The notes below the pieces were generated by a model. The model was not told where the DNA came from. It did not search any database and worked only from the letters and a program-made list of their open reading frames with translations. Of a DNA stretch of 64,000 nucleotides, positions 42,844-51,551 are shown in pieces. The stretch is from Streptomyces pilosus (GTDB lineage: Bacteria > Actinomycetota > Actinomycetes > Streptomycetales > Streptomycetaceae), in contig NZ_BMTU01000016.1 of NCBI RefSeq assembly GCF_014649835.1, positions 62,001 through 126,000 on the forward strand, given 5' to 3'. The first letter of the stretch is position 1; each line of letters starts with the position of its first letter. The translations under genes were made by a program, and so were the position numbers.

Positions 42844-43072
42844 GGGGGCACGGTAGCCGGACGTGGTGGTGCGCGGATCCCGCTCGTGGACGAGTGGCCG
42901 GCTACCGCGTGCGCGGTACCACCGGGCCGTCTGCCGCGTCCGCGGTACGCGAATCCCGCAGCGGCGGCAGCGGACGGTGCCCACGCCTGCTGGACGACCG
43001 GCCGGGGGTCCGGCGCGCATGCTCGGAGCACATCGAACCGCGCTTTCACCGACGGAGAAGGAGGAGAGCGGC

Positions 43073-43447
43073 ATGAGTGCTTCAGCAGCTCTGATCGCGG
43101 CCGCCGAGGGCGGCATCATCGGCGACGGGCGTACCGGGGCCAATCTGGCCCTCGCAGTGGGGGCGTTGGGGCTGGCCCTCGGCGGGCTGGCCTTGGCCCT
43201 CGTCGGCCGCCGGATCAGCACCGGCAACGTGCGTACCGGCGCGAGGTCGGCCATCGCGGTGGGAACGGTCGGCACGGTCCTCGCGGTGCTGCACGTGGCC
43301 ACCGCCGGTGGCGGTCCCGGCACCGGCAACGGACTCGTCGGCGCCGTCGTGGCCATCCCGCTGGGACTGGGCGCCGTACTCCTCGGCCGCCGGGCTCTGA
43401 CCCGCTGCCGCCGCACCGGCCGGCCCGCCGATCGGATGACCGTTTGA
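43073..43447 (+). CDS. Small membrane protein, DUF6223-like
   Basis: 124-aa protein with three hydrophobic stretches (LALAVGALGLALGGLALALVG, SAIAVGTVGTVLAVLHVATA, GLVGAVVAIPLGLGAVLLG) and a basic end. It has a strong ribosome site (GGAGGAGAG). It resembles small actinobacterial membrane proteins often beside NarL-type two-component systems (DUF6223, from memory). It is divergent from the kinase gene, with 229 bp between starts, so it may be under the same regulator. Confidence 0.65.
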   Translation: MSASAALIAAAEGGIIGDGRTGANLALAVGALGLALGGLALALVGRRISTGNVRTGARSAIAVGTVGTVLAVLHVATAGGGPGTGNGLVGAVVAIPLGLGAVLLGRRALTRCRRTGRPADRMTV

Positions 43448-43873
43448 GCGCCGCCCGGTCACTACGCGCGTGCGGCCACTGCGCGCGGGACCATGCAGGC
43501 GGTTACACCGAAGGCCGGCACCGTAGCCCCGGAAACCGGCCCGCTCGAAGTGCGCCCCGCCTGGGGGACCGGGGGAGGAGAGCATGAGCATGGACAAGGG
43601 GTCGTAGAGGAAGTCGCCCGCGCGGCGGCCCCGTGACGCACTTCTCGCCGTCGTACAGCTCCAGTTGCCGGAGAGGAAGGTCAACTCCAACCCGTTCAGG
43701 CCGAACTCGCCGCCGGTCGACACGTTTGTGGCGAGGTAGCGGGTAGGAGCCCGGTGAGGAGACGTCCGGTGGGCTGTCGGCCGGGCGGAACGCCGCGTTG
43801 CCTTCGCCCTGGGCTCTAGATCATCGGCGTAGGCGCCGGTACATTGCCACCATGGCTCACCACCGAAGGGGCA
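43448..43873. other. Gap without a convincing gene
   Basis: No open frame with a plausible start and codon pattern. The minus strand shows a short protein-like stretch (NVSTGGEFGLNGLELTFLSGNW) that soon breaks; it may be debris of a lost gene, but I cannot name it. Confidence 0.4.
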
Positions 43874-44305
43874 ATGCCGCGTAGGCGCCCATCTGCCGTA
43901 CGGGGCGATCTCCGCGCACGCCTCCCCAGACACTTCTTCCGCTACCCGTACCCGCCGATCAACAGGCTGTCCGGTGCATGCAAAGCCCACATTCGCAGGC
44001 TCGAACATCAGCGCTTCTGGCCAGGCGCCACAGAGAAGGCTTTCTGGTACTGGGCTGACTTGGCGCACGGCCCGCTCAGGGCGATCGGTAATCCTCTGAC
44101 CTCGACCCGGTGTGGCATTCCGGAGTGCGGTTGCGATCCCGGCTACTCCCGCGATCATCTCGAAGAGGTCATGCATGCCCTCCCGAAGAAGTCAGCACGA
44201 GAGCTGCGCAAGCTCGTCCGGGACCTCGATTCCAAGATCCTTCGACGAGCAAAGGTCATCCGCGCCGCATCCCCTGATCTCCCGTGGTGGCGAGACCAGC
44301 TCTGA
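43874..44305 (+). CDS. Hypothetical protein
   Basis: 143 aa from the ATG at 43874 (AAGGGG just upstream); a start at 43844 is also open. The protein is basic, with HFFRYPYPPINRL, a Cys/His patch CGIPECGCDPGYSRDH and a lysine/arginine-rich end (KKSARELRKLVRDLDSKILRRAK). No family recognised. The patch CGIPECGC could bind a metal. Its codon use is close to that of the region but less biased than in the NRPS genes. Confidence 0.5.
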   Translation: MPRRRPSAVRGDLRARLPRHFFRYPYPPINRLSGACKAHIRRLEHQRFWPGATEKAFWYWADLAHGPLRAIGNPLTSTRCGIPECGCDPGYSRDHLEEVMHALPKKSARELRKLVRDLDSKILRRAKVIRAASPDLPWWRDQL

Positions 44306-44587
44306 ACCCATCTTGGGCCGCCTGGGGGCCGTCCCAGGCCGCACAACGACGACCGACGCTGACAGTCACCGACAGCCAAGCCGCAGGTCGCAGCGTTGTT
44401 TGCGACTACTGATCGATGCGGCGGGCCTCAGTCGGCCCGCCGCGCCAGCTGGGCGTAGCTCGAGCTCCCCCCTCGCAGGCGCTCGCGTGAGGACGCCAGG
44501 GAGCGGTGTAGGGCACGGCGTCGGGAGGACGGTCCCGTAGGCATGTTTCGTTGTGTGTGTGTCGTACTGAGGGGGTGTTCGCGAGGG

Positions 44588-45766
44588 TCACCGGAGAACC
44601 TGGGTGCCTCGGGCGGCCGTGATGCGGGTGAGGAGGGGGAAGGCGATGAGCAGCGCGACCGCGACGAGGAGCCCGCTCGTCCAGAGCGGCCCGAGGGTCC
44701 CGGCCCGCGTGCCGAGGGTGGTTGCAGCGAGGATGGGGCCGGTGGCGGCACCCACGTTGAGCGCCGTTGTCGCATACGAACCGGCCATGGTGGGGGCACC
44801 CGCGGCCTCGTAGAGGACCCGCGTGATCAGCGTCGCTCCCAGCGCGAACGACAGTGCGCCCTGCACGAACACGAGGATTGACAGGGCGACCGGTTCGTTG
44901 ACCAGCACGGCAAGAGCCGGCCAGCCGATGAGCAGCAACGGACCGCCGATCGCGATGACCTGGCCGGGGCTTCGGTCGGAGAGCCGTCCGGCGACGGTGA
45001 CGCCGATGAAGGAACCGGCGCCGAAGAGCACCAGAGCGACCGATACCCACCACTCGTCCAGACCGGCGCTGTCGGTCACCACGGGGGCGAGGAAGGTGAG
45101 GCTTGCAAAGGTTGCCGCGTTCACCAGCGCGCCGAGCAGCATCACCAGGATCAACCGCGGCCGGGTGAGCTGAGCGAGTTCCGCTCGCAACGCCGGCCTG
45201 CCCGCGGCCTCAGCCTGCTCACATGTCGCCGGGATGCCCTTCAGGATGGCGATGGCTGCCGGCAGGCAGAGCGCGGCGACGGCCCAGAATGTGGCCCGCC
45301 AGCCGAGCGCCGTGCCGAGTACCGACCCACCTGGGACACCGGCGATCGTGGCCACCGTGGTGCCGGACAGCAGCACGGCCAGGGCGCGTCCTTTCCTGTC
45401 GGGTGGAACCAGCCCGGCCGCGGCCGTCAGTGCGACGGCGAGGAAACCCGCGTTGGCGAGGGCGGCGACGACCCGGGTGGCGAACAGGATGGGGAACCTC
45501 TCGGTGACGGCGCCCACGGCGTGAGCTGACGCGAACACGAGGACGAACCCGAGAAGGGCCGGGCGCCTGGGCCAATGGCGGGCCAGGGCGGCCACCAAGG
45601 GTGCGCCGACGATCATGCCGATCGCGAAGGCCGAGGTGAGAGAGCCTGCTGTCCCGACGGTGACGTCGAGTTCCGAGGCGATGTCCGGCACGAGGCCGGC
45701 GAGCATGAACTCCGAGGTGCCCATGGCGAAGACGGCGAGGGCAAGCAGGTACAACGGGAGAGGCAT
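44588..45766 (-). CDS. cml: Cml/Cmx-type chloramphenicol exporter (MFS)
   Basis: 392-aa drug:H+ antiporter with twelve predicted membrane helices. The start PLPLYLLALAVFAMGTSEFML, the motif GRLSDRSPG between helices and SFALGATLITRVLYEAAGAPTM match the chloramphenicol exporters of Streptomyces lividans and Corynebacterium (Cml/CmlR, Cmx) from memory. It should pump amphenicols or related compounds out. ATG has GGAG eight bases upstream. Cml-type genes are often controlled by a leader peptide; an ATG-started frame overlapping the start in another frame (from about 45804) exists, but I cannot show attenuation. Confidence 0.85.
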   Translation of the reverse strand: MPLPLYLLALAVFAMGTSEFMLAGLVPDIASELDVTVGTAGSLTSAFAIGMIVGAPLVAALARHWPRRPALLGFVLVFASAHAVGAVTERFPILFATRVVAALANAGFLAVALTAAAGLVPPDRKGRALAVLLSGTTVATIAGVPGGSVLGTALGWRATFWAVAALCLPAAIAILKGIPATCEQAEAAGRPALRAELAQLTRPRLILVMLLGALVNAATFASLTFLAPVVTDSAGLDEWWVSVALVLFGAGSFIGVTVAGRLSDRSPGQVIAIGGPLLLIGWPALAVLVNEPVALSILVFVQGALSFALGATLITRVLYEAAGAPTMAGSYATTALNVGAATGPILAATTLGTRAGTLGPLWTSGLLVAVALLIAFPLLTRITAARGTQVLR

Positions 45767-46259
45767 CGAGTAGCTCCGAGGTGAGGAGAGGCACGAGAGG
45801 TCATCTCGTCACCGCGGCCAGCCCCCGACCGCACCTACGTCCCACCGCGGAAAGCGGCACGACGACAGGGCTACGAGTTCAGTGGTTCAGGGGGCTGACG
45901 GCGTGACCGAAAGCCCCCACCTTGTCTGACCCAGGACTCGACATGGCTCGCACGCTACCCGACCGATGCCCGCGGAAGCACCCTGCTTTTCTGCCGCATC
46001 GGCCTGCGTCACCCATGCTCGGTGCCCACATCCCCGCACTGCAACGGCCACCATCCTCATCAGGCCCGGGACAACTCCCTGCCCGCGCCCAGGCGCACCC
46101 GGCGCCCTCGAACGACCTGGCACTCCCGTCGACTCCTGCACACCCGAGGACTCGGCGTCACCCATGATTACACGCACGCGGACTGACCGGCAGCGATGGC
46201 CGAGCCACTGACCCGGCGTGCCGGTTCGTGGGAGCGGTCAGGCTCTGGGTTGCTCACGG
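45767..46259. other. Upstream region of the exporter gene
   Basis: 493 bp without a convincing gene. It must hold the promoter of the minus-strand exporter. Short open frames here have no ribosome site or family resemblance. Confidence 0.4.
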
Positions 46260-47072
46260 TCAGGCGGTGCGGGGCTCCGTCTCCCGCCAGAACGCGTCGA
46301 CGCGGGCGTTCCATTCGTCGGGGATCTCCTGGAAGGGCTGGTGTGCTTCCTCCTCCATGACCGCGAACCGGGCGCCGGGGATCGCGTCGGCGACGGCACG
46401 GCAGAGTTCGGGCCGGCTGGTGGAGTCGCGGCCGCCGGCGAGCACCAGTGTCGGCACTGCGATGTCCGGCAGACGGTCCGTCGTGTCGTGCTGGAGGACG
46501 GCGTCGAGGAAACGCTTCAGGTCCTCGGGCGTCTGCTTGTGCGGGAAGGCAAGCGCGTCCTCGATGAACCGGTCCACCGTGCCGTCGTTGTGCGCCCGGG
46601 CCGTGTAGATGTCCAGGAAGAAGCTCTCCAAGAACGTGCGTTCGTCGGGGACGGTGTCGACCAGCCGGCGGACGAACAAACCCCACCGGCGCAGGTAGGC
46701 GTCCGGCACCGACCAGGTGCTCTGCAGGACCAGGCTGCGCACCAGTTGAGGGTGGCGAAGGGTCAGCTCCTGGCAGATGAGGCTGCCGCCGGAGAACCCG
46801 GCGACGTGGGCGGAGGGAATGTCCAGTGCCCGCAGCAGCGCGGCAGCGTCATCCGCCATCGCTTCGACCGAGACTGGGCCCTCGGGCATGGCGGTCCGGC
46901 CCGCTCCCCGGTTGTCGAACGTGGTCAGCCGATAGCGGTCGGCCAGCCCGTCGAGCTGGAACTGCCAGGACTCGACGGTGTCACCAAGCCCTCCGACCAG
47001 CAGGACGTCAGGCCCGGTGCCGACCTGCTCGGTCCATAGGTCCAGTCCGTCCGCGCGCACATACCATCCCAT
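46260..47072 (-). CDS. Alpha/beta hydrolase
   Basis: 270-aa cytoplasmic alpha/beta hydrolase. Oxyanion region LVGGLGDTVESW, nucleophile elbow GFSGGS (Ser about 95), acid in LAGGRDSTSRPEL and His in EEEAHQPFQEIP. It resembles 3-oxoadipate enol-lactonase-like and bromoperoxidase-like hydrolases; the substrate is unknown. ATG at 47072 lies in a 325-bp divergent gap shared with a second hydrolase gene, which is secreted and not closely similar. Confidence 0.85.
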   Translation of the reverse strand: MGWYVRADGLDLWTEQVGTGPDVLLVGGLGDTVESWQFQLDGLADRYRLTTFDNRGAGRTAMPEGPVSVEAMADDAAALLRALDIPSAHVAGFSGGSLICQELTLRHPQLVRSLVLQSTWSVPDAYLRRWGLFVRRLVDTVPDERTFLESFFLDIYTARAHNDGTVDRFIEDALAFPHKQTPEDLKRFLDAVLQHDTTDRLPDIAVPTLVLAGGRDSTSRPELCRAVADAIPGARFAVMEEEAHQPFQEIPDEWNARVDAFWRETEPRTA

Positions 47073-47397
47073 TCGTCCGCACTCCCTTCACCGCTCTTCA
47101 AGGGTCCACACGTCGTTATGTCGGTTTCCTCGTATAGCACAGGTCAGAGAGTCGGCTCCGACCAGACCACCGACCACGAGGGTCCGGCCCTGAGTGAACA
47201 GTCTCTGCCGTGCTCGGTCAGATACTTCCGCGAGCGGCGCCGGTCCTCACGCATGCACGGACATTGCTCCGGACGTGCCTCATGGGCCGTTCCAACGCCC
47301 TGACCCCAACTTCACTCGGCCGGACCATCACGTCGCGCCGTACGGGTGGGGTGCAGGCAGTGTCGTCAGCAGTCATCCCTCCGGAGAAAGAGTGGAC
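47073..47397. promoter_or_regulatory. Divergent gap between two hydrolase genes
   Basis: The 325 bp must contain promoters for both hydrolase genes. I see no clear operator. GC is lower around 47110-47150, a likely place for the minus-strand promoter. Confidence 0.35.
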
Positions 47398-48351
47398 ATG
47401 AAGCGCATACCGCGTGCTACCGCCGGACTGGCACTCCCCGTGGCCGCCCTCGTTCCCGCCCTCACGCTGACGGCGGCCGCCCCGATCATGGCGTCTGAGA
47501 GCAGCCACAGCGCCAAGCCGACTGTGGTGCTGGTACACGGTGCCTTCGCGGACGCCTCGGGCTGGAGCAAGGTCGTCCAAAACTTGCAGGCGCAGGGGTA
47601 TCCGGTGATCGCCGGCGCCAATCCGCTGCGCAGCCTCTCCGGCGACTCCGACTACCTCGCCGCACTCCTCAAGACGATCAAAGGTCCCGTCGTCCTCGCC
47701 GCCCACTCCTACGGCGGCGCTGTCATCACCAACGCGGCGGCCGGCAACCCGAACGTCAAGTCCCTCGTCTACATCGCCGGATTCGCGCCGGACAAGGGCG
47801 AGACCACCCTGGAACTGGCGGCCAAATTCCCAGGCAGCCGGTTGACTGACGACCCCCAGGCACCCGTCCCCACCGCTCTGAACGCCGTTCCCTTCGGCGA
47901 CGGTCCGAACGATGTCGATCTGTACATCAAGCCGGAGAAGTTCAGCGATGTCTTCCTGAGCCACCGAGTGGATCGCGACCGGGCCGCTGTACTGGCCGCC
48001 TCACAGCGGCCGCCGGGCACTCTCACCGGAAGCGAACAGACCAAGGCCGTGGCGTGGAAGTCGATCCCGTCGTGGTATCTGGTCGCCACCGACGACCGCA
48101 CGATCGGGACCGACAATCTGCGCTTCATGGCCAAGCGGGCCGGCTCGACCACCGTCGAGGTCGACGCCCCGCACGATGTGATGGAGACGAACTCCGGCGA
48201 GGTCACCGACCTGATCCTGCGGGCCGCACAGGACTCCCGGCCCAGCCTCGCCCAGACCGGCACCGGCGAGCGGGCTACCGTCCTCGGGGGCGTGGCGGTC
48301 GTGGCCATCGCCGGTGGCGCGTTCCTGGTCGTCCGGTCGCGCCGCGCCTGA
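47398..48351 (+). CDS. Secreted alpha/beta hydrolase with LAxTG sortase signal
   Basis: 317 aa. A signal peptide covers about 1-33 (MKRIPRATAGLALPVAALVPALT, cut near APIMAS). The mature part has VLVHGAFADASGW, elbow AAHSYGGA (Ser about 103), and a late DAPHDVME His, as in AB hydrolases related to salicylate-esterase-like proteins. The end is LAQTG, then a hydrophobic helix (ATVLGGVAVVAIAGGAFLVV) and RSRRA: a cell-wall sorting signal of the LAxTG type used by actinobacterial class E sortases. So the enzyme is probably attached to the wall, outside the membrane. ATG at 47398 has GGAGAAAG upstream. Confidence 0.88.
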   Translation: MKRIPRATAGLALPVAALVPALTLTAAAPIMASESSHSAKPTVVLVHGAFADASGWSKVVQNLQAQGYPVIAGANPLRSLSGDSDYLAALLKTIKGPVVLAAHSYGGAVITNAAAGNPNVKSLVYIAGFAPDKGETTLELAAKFPGSRLTDDPQAPVPTALNAVPFGDGPNDVDLYIKPEKFSDVFLSHRVDRDRAAVLAASQRPPGTLTGSEQTKAVAWKSIPSWYLVATDDRTIGTDNLRFMAKRAGSTTVEVDAPHDVMETNSGEVTDLILRAAQDSRPSLAQTGTGERATVLGGVAVVAIAGGAFLVVRSRRA

Positions 48352-48405
48352 GGGGTGTGGGCCGAGACCTGTCGAGGACAGCGGCTCCTATAACCACCAT
48401 GGCCC

Positions 48406-48413
48406 GAGATACG
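48406..48413 (+). repeat. Left 8-bp direct repeat (GAGATACG)
   Basis: Boundary octamer; identity with the copy at 50193 is exactly 8 bp, bases on both sides differ. It falls inside the codons for TAYL of the reductase. Confidence 0.7.
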
Positions 48414-48570
48414 CGGTATCGATCAGTGTGATACCCAGCTCGACGGCCCGCCGGGCGATTGCGAGAGAGGTCTCGCGGCCAGGGCCCGGTTCCGTCGGCA
48501 AGTGCATGGCCCCGAAGCCCAACCGCCGTACCTTCAGATCCCCGCCGATACAAAACGCAGTCGATGTCAC
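48406..48570 (-). pseudogene. Aldo/keto reductase, detached N-terminal piece
   Basis: From a GTG at 48570, with AGGGGGACGACAGC before it, this frame encodes 55 residues of a classical aldo/keto reductase: VRRLGFGAMHLP, then RRAVELGITLIDTAYL, which includes the catalytic Asp. It then runs into unrelated sequence (GPWWL) and stops. The missing remainder is found at 49518-50200. It still has its own start region, so a useless 60-residue peptide may be made. Confidence 0.8.
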
Positions 48571-49130
48571 GTGCTGTCGTCCCCCTCGCTCGAACCGCAA
48601 CGCTAACAGCGCAGTTGTTGCGACAAGGGTGTACTGGCAGGGATTGGCCACCGATCAGAACACCGCTGCTTGATCGACGACTGGGGCCAGGATCGGCTCC
48701 GGACAGTCCTGCTGACGTCGGCTGGGCCGTTGGCGCAAGGCCGACAGCAGGTGCGACGTCGTCTGCGGGCACCGGACAGGACACCGGTGCTCTTCGGCGA
48801 GACCTGCCGGCTCGCCCGCGTGGGCCTCGCGCCCAGAACCGAGAGGCGTCGGTGACCTCCTCAGGCGTTTCCTGCACCTCGACAGCAAGCTGGAGGGCAA
48901 GACCGTCAACGCCCTGCTGGACCTGGCACTGCCTCCTTCGCCCGAAGAAGCGAGGAGTAGTGACGCACGGCCTCCAGCGCCGCATCACCTGTTCCGGTGA
49001 TCTCCGGCCCCGTCGTCTGAATCGCTGTGGCCGTGATTACGGGCGATCGGGTGGTGGCAGGCGGTGGGAACGGGCCGGGGTGGACGGGCAGGCTGAGTGA
49101 GCGTCTGCGTTGCTGTGTCTGTGGTGGGTC
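48571..49130. other. Segment interior without a clear gene
   Basis: The first 100 bases are the upstream region of the split reductase. Beyond it, only fragments are seen, for example RFLHLDSKLEGKTVNALLDLALPPSPEEA on the plus strand at about 48860-48950, which looks protein-like but has no start and no family that I can name. Confidence 0.4.
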
Positions 49131-49440
49131 GACTGCCCGCAAGGCCGCAGACGCCGCGATCGGCGCCAACAAGGCTGCACTGATCGAGCAGGCCCGCAAG
49201 CACGGCCGCGCCGTGCACCTGGTCGACCCCGCGCACACCACCATGGACTGTGCGCACTGCGGTGTGAGAGCCAAGCACCGCCTGCCTCTTTCCGAGAGAA
49301 CGTACACGTGCACCGCGTGCGGAGCCGTCTCGCCCAGAGACAAGAACTCCGCCCGCGTGATGCTCGTCTGGGCTGGTCTCAACCCGGCTAGTGCTGAGGG
49401 CGTAAGACCCCCGGGGGCGCTGCTCCCGGAGGCCGCCTGA
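49131..49440 (+). pseudogene. tnpB: TnpB C-terminal remnant (IS200/IS605 type)
   Basis: The frame encodes ARKAADAAIGANKAALIEQARKHG and then the zinc-ribbon pattern of TnpB: MDCAHCGVRAKHRL followed by YTCTACGAVSPRDKNSARVML, ending PEAA. The N-terminal two thirds with the RuvC catalytic residues are absent; the frame in front of 49131 is unrelated. TnpB is an RNA-guided nuclease in IS200/IS605 elements; this copy cannot work. The right-end hairpin of the element follows directly. Confidence 0.8.
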
Positions 49441-49449
49441 GCTAGAAAT

Positions 49450-49480
49450 CCCCCTCCTTCGGGAGGGGGAGGACGTCAAT
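49450..49480 (+). repeat. IS605-like right-end hairpin
   Basis: CCCCCTCC-TTCG-GGAGGGGG (49450-49469) is followed by AGGACGTCAA, the usual form of the right end and cleavage tail of Streptomyces IS200/IS605-type elements, just after the tnpB stop. In complete elements this region also forms the guide RNA scaffold. It may act as a transcription stop for the remnant. Confidence 0.7.
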
Positions 49481-49517
49481 GGCCTCCCTCATGACCGGAC
49501 GACCGGAAGGCGGAACC

Positions 49518-50200
49518 CTATGCCACCGCGGACAGATTGTCGAGACGATCGCGGTGCACCGGGGTCATTTCGAGGCGCTCAGCGAGGAGGTTCTCCTCCA
49601 GGTGATCGATCCGGGCGGTGCCAGGGATCGGGAGGATGACGGGTGAGTGGCCCAGGAGCCAGGCGAGCGCGACCTGCGTGGGGGTGGCGTCGAGCTCGGT
49701 CGCCATGGAGGCGATCTCGACCTTGGCCCCTGACTTACCCCAGGCGACGGGTCGCCATGGCAGGAACGCTATTCTCGCGGCTTCGCAGGCCGTGAGCACG
49801 GGCTCGTGCTCACGGTCGAGCAGGTTGTATCGGTTCTGCACGCTCGCGATGTCGACGATTTCGCGTGCCTGGTTCAGTTCGTCGACGGTGACCTCGGACA
49901 GTCCGATCCGGCCGATCTTGCCCTCGGTCTGCAGGTCCCGCAGTGTGCCGACCTGGTCGGCGAGCGGCGTATCGGGGTCGATGCGGTGCAGCTGGAGAAG
50001 GTCGATCTGCTCGACCCGCAGTCGGCGGAGGGCCTGCTCGACCTGCTCACGCAGCACCGCTGGCCGCCCGTCGAGCTTCCACGCGCCTGAGGAGCCCGAT
50101 CGGGCAATGCCGACCTTGGTAGTGATCAGCAGTCCATCCGGGTAGGGGTGCAAGGCCTCAGCCAGGAGTTCCTCATTGGCTCCACCGCCATAGAGATACG
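49518..50200 (-). pseudogene. Aldo/keto reductase, main C-terminal piece
   Basis: This frame encodes about 227 residues of an aldo/keto reductase from YLYGGGANEELLAEAL, through ITTKVGI (Lys), LLQLHRIDPDTPLADQVG (His) and GRIGLSEV, to the NADPH region IPGTARIDHLEENL and the stop. The first 55 residues, with the catalytic Asp, are at 48406-48570. The open frame runs on upstream to 50243 through non-reductase codons, so a shortened protein could be made but would lack a barrel strand and the Asp. Confidence 0.85.
50193..50200 (+). repeat. Right 8-bp direct repeat (GAGATACG)
   Basis: Second copy of the octamer, at the edge of the C-terminal reductase piece. To its right the sequence is outside the segment. 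Confidence 0.7.
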
Positions 50201-50338
50201 ACTGATGGATCCGAGGACTACGTGCTCGTCGAGGTGACGGCACAGTTCTCTGGAGCTCGCCAATGGCTGGGGGCGCATGCGGAGCACCTGAACGCTGTGC
50301 TGGCAGACGGGTTCTCTGTGGAGGTTCACCAGATGTAG
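50201..50338 (+). pseudogene. 3' end of the gene interrupted by the segment
   Basis: Starting right at the boundary the plus strand encodes TDGSEDYVLVEVTAQFSGAR followed by QWLGAHAEHLNAVLADGF and ending SVEVHQM plus stop. If the segment and one octamer are taken out, this joins in frame to ATGGCCCGAGATACG at 48399-48413, giving a 50-residue frame, also open further upstream. So the segment seems to have broken a small host gene. The protein family is not known to me. The in-frame match could be chance (one in three). Confidence 0.5.
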
Positions 50339-50820
50339 GGATTGCTCACTGACGGGATTGGGCTGCCTTCGGGGCGTAGGGGGTGCTACCGCGAAGCATC
50401 GCGAGCAAGTCGTCGGCCCGGCGCCTGGCGAGGCAGAGCAGAACCTGGGCGACGCTCGCTCTGGGTGATCTTCTTGTTCGTAGTGGGCTCGCGACGTTGG
50501 ATCGCCCAGGGCGGCGAACGTGGAGAGGGGAAGGCTGGCCGCCAGCTCCTCGAACGGTATATAGGCGACATCTAACGTAAACCCTCTTTTGCTTCCTCCG
50601 TGCCACGCAACGCACCGAAATGCAATCGCGAGTTGATCTCCAACACCATGGCGAGGGATACTATCTGGCGGGTGCGTGTTCCCGGCCGAGTGGCGCTCGC
50701 CTCGATATCCTCCCGTGCGGGACGTCGGAGGCCATTTACCCAAAGATTACTGGGCAGTTGACCTCAGAATTCCGTGGTAGCGTCTTTAGTCGGAGGACGG
50801 TGCAACCTGAAAGGGAAATC
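50339..50820. other. Gap with possible promoter and gene debris
   Basis: 482 bp. The minus strand shows FEELAASLPLSTFAALGDPTSRAHYEQ, which recalls the start of an ArsR-type regulator but is not sustained. The last 240 bp are less GC-rich; TTGATC at 50633 and GATACT at 50657 (18 bp apart) could be a promoter for the gene at 50821. Confidence 0.35.
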
Positions 50821-51429
50821 GTGAACACGGAGAAGATCGCCGCTCGTCGCCTCTCGCTGGACGAGGTCACGAAGCTCGGCGTGAAGGACAGGCTCTACGT
50901 TTCCGCCGACACGGCAGAACTCGAACTTCCCGACTGCTATGTCGCTGCTTTTCTGACCAAGTCCGGTGAGGATTTCGAGGGCGGCTCGGTCACGGTGAGG
51001 ACCGTATTCCAGGAAGAGATCTCTTGCCTTCCCGACGACGAAAATGAAGTCGGCATCTACGTGGCCGACGAGAACGGATCGGTGACCATCGAGGTCCTCC
51101 AGTCCGCCGGTGTCGTGCTGGACCTGGCACTTTTCGTCCCCGGCGGGGACAAGGGGTCCCTCTCGGCCCTTTACGCTGCGGCCCGGCAGGCGTTCGGTGC
51201 CGACATCGTGCAGATCTGGCGCCAGGGCCTCAAGGAGGTTCCCGACGTAAAGGTCGACATCTTCGAGGAGCAGATTCCCCGGGGACGCAAGGGGGGCGAC
51301 AACCCCAAGCGTGACCGTCGCGCGATCGACACCTACCCCACCCGTGCGGACTTCATCGAGTTCTCCGCAGGGTGGAAGCCGGTCGTTGAGATCCACAAGC
51401 CGATTGTTGACGACACCCCGACCATCTGA
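50821..51429 (+). CDS. Hypothetical protein, 202 aa
   Basis: From a GTG with AAAGGGAAATC ahead. An acidic protein without membrane segments: LSLDEVTKLGVKDRLYVSADT, LPDCYVAAFLTKSGEDFEGGSVTVRTVF, then PGGDKGSLSALYAAARQAFGADIVQIWRQGL. It is less GC-biased at third positions than its neighbours, and its 5' flank is AT-richer, both compatible with acquisition. No family recognised. It lies between the permuted segment and an IS5-type remnant. Confidence 0.65.
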   Translation: MNTEKIAARRLSLDEVTKLGVKDRLYVSADTAELELPDCYVAAFLTKSGEDFEGGSVTVRTVFQEEISCLPDDENEVGIYVADENGSVTIEVLQSAGVVLDLALFVPGGDKGSLSALYAAARQAFGADIVQIWRQGLKEVPDVKVDIFEEQIPRGRKGGDNPKRDRRAIDTYPTRADFIEFSAGWKPVVEIHKPIVDDTPTI

Positions 51430-51551
51430 GTCAGCAGGCAGCGTTACCTCTCGTCTCGGCCTGAGGGAACGCCGAGAACGCGTGCGCCGGAAACCGTCGA
51501 CCCTGAGCGGCGTAAGGAGCCGTCGGGAAAGAAACTCAGGAACGTCGAAGC

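Larger units (their letters stand above)
48406..50200. mobile_element. Segment with circularly permuted aldo/keto reductase gene between 8-bp direct repeats
   Basis: GAGATACG occurs at 48406-48413 and again, same orientation, at 50193-50200. The left end inside the segment is the 5' part of an aldo/keto reductase gene and the right end is the rest of the gene, in inverted order along the chromosome. Joining the two ends at one copy of the octamer restores a perfect frame (ITLIDTAYLYGGGANEELL). This is what a small circle carrying the whole gene would leave after opening inside the gene and recombining into the chromosome at an 8-bp core. A TnpB remnant sits inside. No integrase gene is visible. 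Two decayed tandem copies would be the alternative. Confidence 0.6.

Noticed and set aside
43082..44176. Minus-strand open frame over the small membrane protein and hypothetical gene
   Set aside because: No start with ribosome site, composition of an antisense shadow; only a short stretch near 43700 looks protein-like.
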